Source: JBGPLJ01 sp035644395
GTDB taxonomy: Bacteria > Pseudomonadota > Gammaproteobacteria > Steroidobacterales > Steroidobacteraceae
Assembly (NCBI GenBank): GCA_035644395.1
Contig: DASQOR010000010.1
Span: 1 to 64,000 of the forward strand
Direction: 5' to 3'
Length of the DNA stretch: 64,000 nt
Positions 25,750 through 33,051 of the stretch are shown here, piece by piece; the first letter of the stretch is position 1, and each line of letters starts with the position of its first letter. The position numbers and the translations under genes were made by a program. A model generated the notes under the pieces. That model searched no databases. It was not told the DNA's origin and saw only the letters and a list, made by a program, of their open reading frames with translations.

Positions 25750-27288
25750 TCACGGGACCGATTGGGGATGATTGACCGGCTTCGGCGCACGGGCGCCGCC
25801 GAACTGGAGCCGGTAGAGCGCTCCATAGGCGACCGCAAGCGTCGCGCCGCCGACCGTCGCGCGAATGATGGGCGGACTTGCGACGAACCAGGCACCGCTC
25901 ACCCGCCAGGCGAGCGCCGCAGCGATGGCCGCGAGCAGCAGAAGCAACGCCAGGGATCGCCAGTCCTGCAGTCGCCGCAAGGGTATGCCCGTGCAGCGTG
26001 CAATCCGCCACAGGGTCGCGAGCCGATCCACGTACATCGCGATACTGCTGCCGGCTGCCGCACCGGCAATCCCGAAGCGCGCTGCCGAGTACCAGCTGAT
26101 TGCGACCGACAGCGGGAGCGCGACGACGCTGAGTCGCAGCACGAAGGGACCCTGCCGCAGCAGCAATGTGAGGGTTGCAAGCTCGATGACGACCGCCAGG
26201 AGTCCCACGATGTAGACGCGCATGACCGGTGCCGCCTGGACGTACGACGCCGTGTAGATCACCGTCACGATCTCCTCGGCGTACACGAACGCGAAGGCGA
26301 GCAGCGGATACACCAGAGCCGCAACCATGACGTTCGCGCGACCGTTGAGTTCGACCATGCGGTCCAGATCGCCAGCCGCATGCATGCGGCTCATGCTCGG
26401 CAGGAAGGCCGCGTTGAACGACTGGCGAAAGAGATTGAGCAGCGGCGCGAGCACGGCGCCGACCGAAAATGAGGCGAACGCGCTCAAGGGAAGGAGAGCC
26501 GCTGCCACCCATTGGTCCGCTTGCAGACGCAGGCCATAGAGCGCGCCCGCCGCTCCGATCGGCGCGGCGTGCTGAACCTGGTTGACGAAGGCTGGCCAGC
26601 GCAGGATCGGCCGCCGCAGTCCGTGGTGGCGCGCCACATAGCCGAGGAGCAACGCGACCTTCACCGCCACGAAGACGACCATGGCCGCGAGGACCGGGCC
26701 GAGCTCGCGAGTCGACAAGGCGGCTGCCGTCATGACGACTGTGCGCAAGGCCGCGAGGCCCAGCGTCAGTCGGACCTGCGCCGAGATCCGCTCCTCCACC
26801 GTCGGCAGCAGATCGAGAAGCGACGCGACCACGGAGAGCAGAACGAACGCCGGGACGAGCACCGGGAAACGGGCGAGTTCGTGCAGGCTGTCCGGCAACC
26901 AGGGATTCCATGAGCTCACCGCCCAGCCGGCCACCAGTCCCGCGAGCAGGAGAAACAACAGCGTCTGGTTGATGTAGAGACGCCGTGTATCGCGATCGGA
27001 CCGCAGCAGAAAGTAGTACAGGCTCGCAGGCATCGACAGGGTCGCGATCGCAAGCACGGTGCCCGCCGCGAGCCACAGCAGCCGGTACTGCGCGAACGCC
27101 GCCGTGTCCAGGCAGCGCACCAGCGCGATCGGAAGAACGAATTGTGCCAGGTAGTCGAATGCGTTCGCCGCTCCCAGCGTGAGTGCGCGCGCCCACAGGC
27201 GCTTCGCCGGCCGCGCCGTCGCGAACGTACCTGCGCAAGCAGCGGGAGCGGATTCCTCGCGACCGGGCGGCGCGCCTTCGATCGTCAC
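25750..27288 (-). CDS. Wzx-type polysaccharide flippase (MATE/MOP superfamily)
   Basis: This 512-residue protein has about 12-14 hydrophobic helices in the arrangement of oligosaccharide flippases, including an N-terminal L-G-A-A-N-A-F-D-Y-L-A-Q-F-V-L-P-I-A helix. It should move lipid-linked repeat units across the inner membrane before polymerisation. The start is GTG at 27288, which overlaps the stop of the polymerase gene (GTGA) and has GGGAG directly before it. The adjacent Wzy-type gene supports the assignment. Confidence 0.82.
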   Translation of the reverse strand: MTIEGAPPGREESAPAACAGTFATARPAKRLWARALTLGAANAFDYLAQFVLPIALVRCLDTAAFAQYRLLWLAAGTVLAIATLSMPASLYYFLLRSDRDTRRLYINQTLLFLLLAGLVAGWAVSSWNPWLPDSLHELARFPVLVPAFVLLSVVASLLDLLPTVEERISAQVRLTLGLAALRTVVMTAAALSTRELGPVLAAMVVFVAVKVALLLGYVARHHGLRRPILRWPAFVNQVQHAAPIGAAGALYGLRLQADQWVAAALLPLSAFASFSVGAVLAPLLNLFRQSFNAAFLPSMSRMHAAGDLDRMVELNGRANVMVAALVYPLLAFAFVYAEEIVTVIYTASYVQAAPVMRVYIVGLLAVVIELATLTLLLRQGPFVLRLSVVALPLSVAISWYSAARFGIAGAAAGSSIAMYVDRLATLWRIARCTGIPLRRLQDWRSLALLLLLAAIAAALAWRVSGAWFVASPPIIRATVGGATLAVAYGALYRLQFGGARAPKPVNHPQSVP

Positions 27289-28745
27289 CTCCCGGCCCGC
27301 CTGTGCTGCACGCCGTACATGATTCCAATCGCCGTCCACAGGAAGGCGTGCTCCGGCTTCGGCATGAGGCTGCTGTCGGTGATGCAGGTCACAAGCAGCG
27401 CCAGCAATCCGGCCGCGGCGCCTCGCGCAAATCCCTGCAGCGCCCGATCGAGCGCCGCATCCTCTGCCATGGCGCGCAAGCCGCGCCACACGTGCAGGAA
27501 ATACGCGCACAGCAGGGCGAGACCGACCACTCCCATGTCGAGCAGCGCTTCGAGGTAGGCGTTGTGCGGGTGCGTGGCGCCGATGATCGTCACGCCGGCG
27601 CCTCGGCGCATCGCATCAGACCAGAGCATGGAGCCGAGCCCGCTGCCGAATACGGGGCTGCGCAGGAATTCCGGAATGAGCGGCAGCCACAGACCCTGGA
27701 TTCGTCCGGCGCTGATGGCGTCAAGGCCACCGCCGAAGCCGGCGCTGGCGCGCTCGTACACGGCCTCGGGCAGGAAGAAGAGCGCCCCGACCGCGAGCGC
27801 CGCCACGAAGACAAGCGTACGGAAACTGCGGTTCCACCACAGATACAGGAGGTTGATCACGACGAAGCCGACGAACGCGCCGCGTGAGAACGTCAGCAGC
27901 AGCGCGAGAGCGGTAACCCCCATCGAAGCCAGGAGCGCTGCCCGAAGCGCCGGCCCACGAATCCCGGCCCAGGTGAACAGCAGCAGGGCGTACGCGACCC
28001 CGTACAGGCGGCCCAGCTCGTTGGCATGCAGGCCAAGCGCGGAAAAGAAGTCGCGCGAGTCACTGCTTGCAAGCGTGCCGAGCGCGACGCTGCCAAGCCC
28101 GTAGTACACGATCGCCATGAGGCTCATGGCCCAGATCGAGACCAGCGTGGGAATGAGGAACCGTTCGGGCTTCGTGGACTGGCGCACCGCCGCCGCGAGC
28201 AGCAGGGCAAACAGCACCATCAGCAGCGGCTTGATCACGAGGTCGCGGATGTAGCCGCTCGCCGTCAGGAAGTCGACCAGCTTGTGTTCGTAGAATCCGG
28301 ACGGAATGCTCGTGACGTGGCGGGCGCCGAGCGCACCGGCCACCACGATCGGCACGACGTAGAGCCACAGCAGCGGCCGCGGCAAGAAGCCGCGCAGGGT
28401 CCGCGCGAAGATGCCATGGAGCAGGCAGGAGGCCAGCGTCCCGATGAGCAGCAGGTTGAGCGGATTGAGGCCAGTGATTGCGAGCATCGCGTGCGGAAAC
28501 ACGTAGCTGCCCGAGAGCGGCAGCAGGACGATCAGCAGCACTACGCCGACGCGAAAATCGTGCAGGATGAAGGCGCATCCGATGAGGGAAGCGCAGAGGT
28601 ACAAGCCGTCGAGGCCCGCGATCGCAATGAGCGATCCGCAGACCACGCCGACAGCGGCCACGCCTGCGAGCACGCGCAGGGAGTGCTGGTGCGCGCCGCG
28701 ACCGAACCCGTCCTGACCGGCCAGCCGCTGCACAACCGACGACAT
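27285..28745 (-). CDS. O-antigen ligase/Wzy-type polymerase
   Basis: This 486-residue protein has about 11-12 membrane helices and the large periplasmic loop of the Wzy_C family, with H-P-H-N-A-Y-L-E-A-L-L-D-M-G after it. The His and surrounding residues in that motif are the conserved core of O-antigen ligases and Wzy polymerases. In a Wzx-type locus with chain-length and export genes the expected role is polymerisation of flipped repeat units. It precedes the flippase by a four-base overlap and follows the kinase gene. Confidence 0.85.
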   Translation of the reverse strand: MSSVVQRLAGQDGFGRGAHQHSLRVLAGVAAVGVVCGSLIAIAGLDGLYLCASLIGCAFILHDFRVGVVLLIVLLPLSGSYVFPHAMLAITGLNPLNLLLIGTLASCLLHGIFARTLRGFLPRPLLWLYVVPIVVAGALGARHVTSIPSGFYEHKLVDFLTASGYIRDLVIKPLLMVLFALLLAAAVRQSTKPERFLIPTLVSIWAMSLMAIVYYGLGSVALGTLASSDSRDFFSALGLHANELGRLYGVAYALLLFTWAGIRGPALRAALLASMGVTALALLLTFSRGAFVGFVVINLLYLWWNRSFRTLVFVAALAVGALFFLPEAVYERASAGFGGGLDAISAGRIQGLWLPLIPEFLRSPVFGSGLGSMLWSDAMRRGAGVTIIGATHPHNAYLEALLDMGVVGLALLCAYFLHVWRGLRAMAEDAALDRALQGFARGAAAGLLALLVTCITDSSLMPKPEHAFLWTAIGIMYGVQHRRAGR

Positions 28746-28760
28746 GGCGGCGATCCCGGG

Positions 28761-29648
28761 TCAAAAGACGTTGAACACGGTGCCTACCGTGCGAGCGCCG
28801 GTCTCTGACATGCTGCGAATGACGCTGGCCGCATCAGCGAGGCGGGTGAAGTCCTTGCGCGCAATCACCAGCGCGCTGCCTGCGCGAAACGCGACGCTGC
28901 GCGCATCTGCGAACTGCATGGCCGGCGGTGTGTCGAGCAGCACCACGTCGAAGTCGGCCTGAATGTGGCGCAGCAATGCGGCGAGCACGCCGCGGGACAG
29001 CAGCTCCTGGGGATTCGGCGGACGCGCGCCCGCGGTCAGGAGCGACAGCTTGCCGAACTGCGCAACGGGGACGATTGCGGAGTGATCGGCGCGTCCGGAA
29101 AGGATCGACGACAGCCCGATGCGGTCGGACATGCCGAAAATTCGATGCAGCCGCGGGCGACGCAGGTCCGCGTCGATGAGGAGAGTCCGTTCGCCGAGCT
29201 GCGAGAAGGCGACCGCCAGATTGGCGGCGACGTAGCTGCGACCCTCGCCGGCGCCCGGGCTCACGATCGTGAGCAGGCGCCGGCGGGTGCCGTTGTTCGA
29301 CCAGCCGATCTGCAACTGTGTACGCAGGGCGCGCAGTTCCTCCGCGCAAGGATGAAACGGCTCGTACGCGACGACGAGCTCGCGGCTGACGTGTTCGCTG
29401 CTCGACAGGTGCGGAAAGTCGTACTGCTTCGCGAGCACACGGTGCAGATCGTCACTCTCGATCAGGTTCAGGCGCAGCGCCGCCTCGCCGAATCTCAAGC
29501 CCTTGGTCCGCTGCAGCCTCAGTATGCGATCGATGTCCGATTCCGTGAGCTTCCCATCCGCCAGCAGCAACGCGCCGATGCGCAGGTCCGGCTGCGGTTG
29601 CTCTTCCGAGGGATGATTGATCAGTCGAATGGAGTCGGGTTCCTGCAT
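28761..29648 (-). CDS. epsG: chain-length tyrosine kinase EpsG with MshEN-like N-terminal domain
   Basis: The protein has 295 residues. Residues 22-80 contain two 24-residue MshEN-like motifs: R-I-G-A-L-L-L...L-R-L-Q, then R-F-G-E-A-A-L...L-A-K-Q. The kinase domain has a Walker A-like S-P-G-A-G-E-G-R-S in which the usual Lys is Arg, as in EpsG proteins. Walker A' reads L-L-I-D-A-D-L-R-R-P and Walker B V-V-L-L-D-T-P-P. No tyrosine cluster is seen at the C-terminus (it ends T-V-F-N-V-F), unlike BY-kinases that autophosphorylate there. It works with EpsF to set polymer length. The N-terminal domain could make it responsive to c-di-GMP, which is an inference. Confidence 0.87.
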   Translation of the reverse strand: MQEPDSIRLINHPSEEQPQPDLRIGALLLADGKLTESDIDRILRLQRTKGLRFGEAALRLNLIESDDLHRVLAKQYDFPHLSSSEHVSRELVVAYEPFHPCAEELRALRTQLQIGWSNNGTRRRLLTIVSPGAGEGRSYVAANLAVAFSQLGERTLLIDADLRRPRLHRIFGMSDRIGLSSILSGRADHSAIVPVAQFGKLSLLTAGARPPNPQELLSRGVLAALLRHIQADFDVVLLDTPPAMQFADARSVAFRAGSALVIARKDFTRLADAASVIRSMSETGARTVGTVFNVF

Positions 29649-29669
29649 GGCGTGCGCTTGCGTGCGGCG

Positions 29670-31094
29670 TCAGCCGATCCTCGGCAGCAGACCCGCGATT
29701 GCCCTGCGTGCGCCCGGCAGCCGCGGCACGCCCGGGTGCCACGCATGGATGATGCCGAGCAGTGGCACGCCGACGTCCCGGTCGAGCTCCACCAGCGAGC
29801 GGATGCGCCGGTCGTTGAGTTCGAGGAATACGACGGCGCCGATGCCGAGTGCCGTGCCGACGACGAGCGCGAGCGCCATGTTGAGTCCGACCTTCGGAGA
29901 GTGCGGTACGCGCGGCACGGCGGCCGCACTCAGCATGGCGACGTTCGCCCGGTTCGCGCGGCTCTCGACCTGGCTGACGACGAAGCGCTGCGACGCCGCC
30001 TCGTAGGTCTTCTGCGCGGCTTCGACGTTGCGCATCAGCACCTCGAGCTCGTTGCGGCCTTCCTTGAGGCCGAGCAGGTGCGCGCGCTGGGTCTCAAGCG
30101 CCGACGCCAGTTCATCCTCGTGCAGCCGGCTCTGGCGGCCCGCGTTGTCGTAGCCGGCGACGATCGAACGCGTCAAGCGGTAGAGTGCCGCGCGCCGGCC
30201 GCGGTTCTCGGCGAGCTGGCGCTGATACGTCGGGTGATTGACCCCGTATTGCGACGCCAGCTCGCGCAATTTCGCCTCGCCCTGCAGAATCTCCGTCTGC
30301 AGCGCCTGTACCTGTGGGGTCGCCTGCACGTCGGAGAGCTGCTCGGGCGAACCGCCGCGGGCCAGGACCTCGCGGGCCTGCTGCGCGCGCGCCCGCAGAT
30401 CGAGCCTCTGGTCCTGGGTCCGGGCGAGCTGCGAGGAGAGTTCGCCCATGCGCGTGTACTCGACATCGTAGCGCTCGTCGGCGGACACGATCCCGTGCTG
30501 GCGGTGATAGTCCGCCAGTTTCCTCTGCGCTTCCGCGAGATTGGCCCGCAGCGTCTTCAGCTGCTCGTCGAACCAGGTCGCGGCCGAACGCATCGGTTCG
30601 ACGCGCAGATCCAGCACGGTCGCGACGAAGGCCTGGGCGAAGCCATTGGCCGTGGCGGCCGCCGTGCGCGCATTGCGCGAGGAAAAGCTGATGCGGATGA
30701 CGTTGCTCTGGGTGCTGTCCACCTCGAGTTTCTGCAGCAGGTTCGTCACCAGCCAATCCTCGATTCGCCCCCGCCCGCCCGCTTGCGCGTCGAAGGCGGC
30801 ACGCGCCGCCGGATCCTCGGCGAGCCGCAGATCGTGCACGACCTTGCGGGCGACGCGCTCGCTCGCAAGGATGTCGGCCTGTGTCTGGATGTAGGAAATA
30901 CGGTCGCGCGCCGGTGCGAGCGCGTTGTTGAGGGATTGTTCCTGCTCCGTGTCGACCACGACCGAGGCCGTCGCCCTGTAGGTTCTCGGCAACAGCAAGC
31001 TGAGCAGGAGCGTTGCAAGGAGCGTTGCGGCCAGGACCAGGCCGAACACGCCGATGCGTGCGCGCAATGCCGCGAAGAACAGGCTGGCATTCAT
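29670..31094 (-). CDS. epsF: chain-length determinant protein EpsF (Wzz family)
   Basis: This 474-residue protein has two membrane helices (about 15-38 and 408-430). They flank a large periplasmic domain beginning Y-R-A-T-A-S-V-V-V-D-T-E-Q-E-Q and containing long coiled coils (about 180-390). The cytoplasmic tail is short. This is the Wzz-type co-polymerase layout, and the spacing and L-L-G-I-I near the end match the EpsF branch. It controls polymer length together with EpsG, whose gene follows after 21 bases. It lies downstream of epsE. Confidence 0.88.
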   Translation of the reverse strand: MNASLFFAALRARIGVFGLVLAATLLATLLLSLLLPRTYRATASVVVDTEQEQSLNNALAPARDRISYIQTQADILASERVARKVVHDLRLAEDPAARAAFDAQAGGRGRIEDWLVTNLLQKLEVDSTQSNVIRISFSSRNARTAAATANGFAQAFVATVLDLRVEPMRSAATWFDEQLKTLRANLAEAQRKLADYHRQHGIVSADERYDVEYTRMGELSSQLARTQDQRLDLRARAQQAREVLARGGSPEQLSDVQATPQVQALQTEILQGEAKLRELASQYGVNHPTYQRQLAENRGRRAALYRLTRSIVAGYDNAGRQSRLHEDELASALETQRAHLLGLKEGRNELEVLMRNVEAAQKTYEAASQRFVVSQVESRANRANVAMLSAAAVPRVPHSPKVGLNMALALVVGTALGIGAVVFLELNDRRIRSLVELDRDVGVPLLGIIHAWHPGVPRLPGARRAIAGLLPRIG

Positions 31095-31153
31095 GGCGAC
31101 GGGCGCCCCGAGATAGTGGCGCAGTTCACGGTGCTGGTCGTCACGGGGAGCAT

Positions 31154-31969
31154 TCAGAAAAGACTCTCGCGCACGAGGATGATGTCGTCGGCCTGGATCC
31201 GGTCCGAAGGCGTCACCGGGATGGTGAAGAGCTTGCCGGTCGAGGAGCGGCGGTGGAGCTTCAGGCCGTGCGTCGTGCCACGGGCGGTCAGCCCGCCGCC
31301 CAGCGAGATTGCGCTCAACACGGATGCTTCGGGCTCGAGTCGATACGCTCCCGGGCGCTGCACTTCGCCCTGGATGTAGAACACCGGCGCCCGCGGCACG
31401 AAAATCGCGTCGCCTGGCTGCAGCTCGAGGTTCTGCGACAGGTCGCCGGTCCGGTACATCTTCGGCACGTCGATCGTCCTGCGCACGGCCTGACCGTCGC
31501 GGGTCGCCATCACGACCACGGTGTCATCGCCCGTGGGATCGATGCCGCCGGCGAGCGCCAGGAGGTCGGTCAGCCGCGAGCTCGTGCCGTCCAGCGCATA
31601 GCGCCCGGGCCGTACGACTTGCCCGAGCACTGATACCTGGCGGCTCCGCACTTCCAGGATCGACACGCTGACCTGGGGGTTGACGAGAAACTTCCCGTGC
31701 GTCAAGCGCTCCGCGATCCTGGCGCTCGCGGTCGTCGTGGTTGTGTTCGCGAGGACAATCTCGCCGACCAGGGGCAACATGATCGTGCCCTGATCGGACA
31801 AGCGCGCCTCGGTGGTGAGATCCGGGTTCTGGAACACCGTCACGCGGATCGTATCGCCGGCGCCGAGCGACTCGTGCACGTCGGACAGGCATGGGGCCGC
31901 ACTCGTCGCCACTGCGATGACGAACGCCAGTCGCACCGCCAGCCGACGCAGCGCGGCAGCTTGGCGCAT
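31154..31969 (-). CDS. epsE: polysaccharide export protein EpsE (Wza family)
   Basis: The protein has 271 residues with an N-terminal signal (R-L-A-F-V-I-A-V-A-T-S-A-A-P-C). The poly-export domain begins L-G-A-G-D-T-I-R-V-T-V-F-Q-N-P-D-L-T-T-E. Two SLBB-like domains follow: S-V-L-G-Q-V-V-R-P-G-R-Y, then Y-I-Q-G-E-V-Q-R-P-G-A-Y-R-L-E. The ending I-I-L-V-R-E-S-L-F is typical of the EpsE branch. It forms the outer-membrane export channel. The Cys at the signal end may be lipidated. The start at 31969 is inferred from the signal peptide; no strong ribosome-binding site is seen. Confidence 0.87.
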   Translation of the reverse strand: MRQAAALRRLAVRLAFVIAVATSAAPCLSDVHESLGAGDTIRVTVFQNPDLTTEARLSDQGTIMLPLVGEIVLANTTTTTASARIAERLTHGKFLVNPQVSVSILEVRSRQVSVLGQVVRPGRYALDGTSSRLTDLLALAGGIDPTGDDTVVVMATRDGQAVRRTIDVPKMYRTGDLSQNLELQPGDAIFVPRAPVFYIQGEVQRPGAYRLEPEASVLSAISLGGGLTARGTTHGLKLHRRSSTGKLFTIPVTPSDRIQADDIILVRESLF

Positions 31970-32070
31970 CGCACGCCGACGCCGTTGTCGCGGATCATAG
32001 ACAGGTGAATTCCCGGGGACGCCGCCCTCATGTAGTCCGACCGGACCATGGCAGCGATTGAACATTAGTC

Positions 32071-32331
32071 TTACTGCCAGTTCGATTTGCGTCTGACGAC
32101 GAATGCGACGGCGATCACGGCGCTGAACCAGGTCGCCCAGCCAGTGGGTTGCGGCAATTCGATCGAGGAAAGCAGGTTCGGGTGATGTGTGCCCGGCACT
32201 CGTGACGTCGCGGGCATCGTCGGCGCAATCGAGTCGAGGTTTCCGACCCGCCCCGCTGCGGTGGAACCTGCGATCCCGATCATCGGGACCAGCAGCGTAA
32301 GCACTGCCAGCGACTTCCTGCGCGATGTCAT
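32071..32331 (-). CDS. small exported protein with C-terminal membrane anchor (86 aa)
   Basis: The 86-residue product has a signal peptide (R-R-K-S-L-A-V-L-T-L-L-V-P), a short Pro/Ser/Thr-rich middle and a C-terminus made of L-P-Q-P-T-G, a hydrophobic helix and R-R-K-S-N-W-Q. That motif-helix-basic-tail order is the layout of proteins handled by sortase-like or exosortase enzymes, although the motif is not the usual V-P-E-P. AAGG lies before its ATG. It is 101 bases upstream of epsE and is probably the first gene of the operon. The gene is real by layout and ribosome-binding site, but its role is unknown. Confidence 0.6.
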   Translation of the reverse strand: MTSRRKSLAVLTLLVPMIGIAGSTAAGRVGNLDSIAPTMPATSRVPGTHHPNLLSSIELPQPTGWATWFSAVIAVAFVVRRKSNWQ

Positions 32332-32654
32332 GTCGAAAGCCTTGGGTAGGAATCGTGTTCACACGGTAGCCGCGGGCGATGACACGGGTGCAGGCCCGCA
32401 CCGGGCCGGACATGCGTAGATCGGACTAACTCCGCCAGCGACGATCGCGAGCTGCGCCATCCGGCTCATTGACAGGGCCCCGGCGACTGTCGGCACGCGC
32501 AGACAGCTCGCCGGCAATTGAAACAGCGGGTTGTCGATCGGTGCCGCGGTGTTGTCGGCGCCACCCAACGATTTCAGGCTCCGAGGTCCGGCCGGCCGGG
32601 ACCGCGCTTGCAAAAATTCCATCACAGCCCGGCCATTGCGAGGTCGCCCCGGCA

Positions 32655-32671
32655 TTGGCATGAGCCTTGCT
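32655..32671 (+). promoter_or_regulatory. sigma-54 (RpoN) promoter candidate
   Basis: TTGGCATGAGCCTTGCT fits the -24/-12 consensus (TGGCAC-N5-TTGCW) with one mismatch: GG at 32657-32658 and GC at 32669-32670, exactly 12 bases apart. Transcription would start near 32682 and run through the riboswitch into the lyase gene. The rest of the 720-base gap between the small exported protein and the lyase gene (32332-33051) holds no convincing gene. Confidence 0.7.
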
Positions 32672-32774
32672 AGGTACCCAGGCGTCTCTGGTCGCTACAG
32701 AGATCACTCTTCGCGCAGACGGATTCTTGTCGCCAAGTTGTGCGGCAGCAGCGCGGCCCGCAAGGCTGCGCAGA

Positions 32775-32860
32775 ACTGTCAAGGGCAAACCCATCGAAAG
32801 GTGGGGACGCAAAGCCACCGGTCTAAGGGAGAAATCCTAGGACAGCGGGGTTGCCAGGGC
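32775..32860 (+). ncRNA. cyclic di-GMP-I riboswitch (GEMM-I)
   Basis: The conserved core is present in order. GGGCAAACC is followed by a hairpin with a GAAA tetraloop, then GGGACGCAAAGCC, CCGGTCTAAGG, a second stem, and ACAGCGGGGTTGCC. These match the class I c-di-GMP aptamer, including the tetraloop, its receptor side and the GGGGTT segment that closes the ligand pocket. It sits about 190 bases upstream of the lyase start and downstream of the sigma-54 promoter. An 8-base segment just after it (32863-32870) is exactly complementary to 32936-32943 and may form part of the switching structure. Whether ligand turns expression on or off cannot be told. Confidence 0.93.
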
Positions 32861-33051
32861 ATCCGTCGGCAGACCAATGCGGTCGCGCGCGCCGATCCAG
32901 GCAATTCTCCACAGGTCATCCGTCTTCTCGAGCGGGCCGACGGGCCGGCCACTCGACGGCTTCTGATGCTGCGCGCATTCGCGTCGCATACATCGCCCCG
33001 CTGCAGTTTGGCTTCTGTTTATTTCATTCCAGCATCGGGGGAGTAGTTCGA

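Noticed and set aside
32359..32661. A minus-strand 100-codon frame in the gap before the riboswitch.
   Set aside because: It has low-complexity Pro/Ala content, no ribosome-binding site and overlaps the sigma-54 promoter; no protein features are visible.
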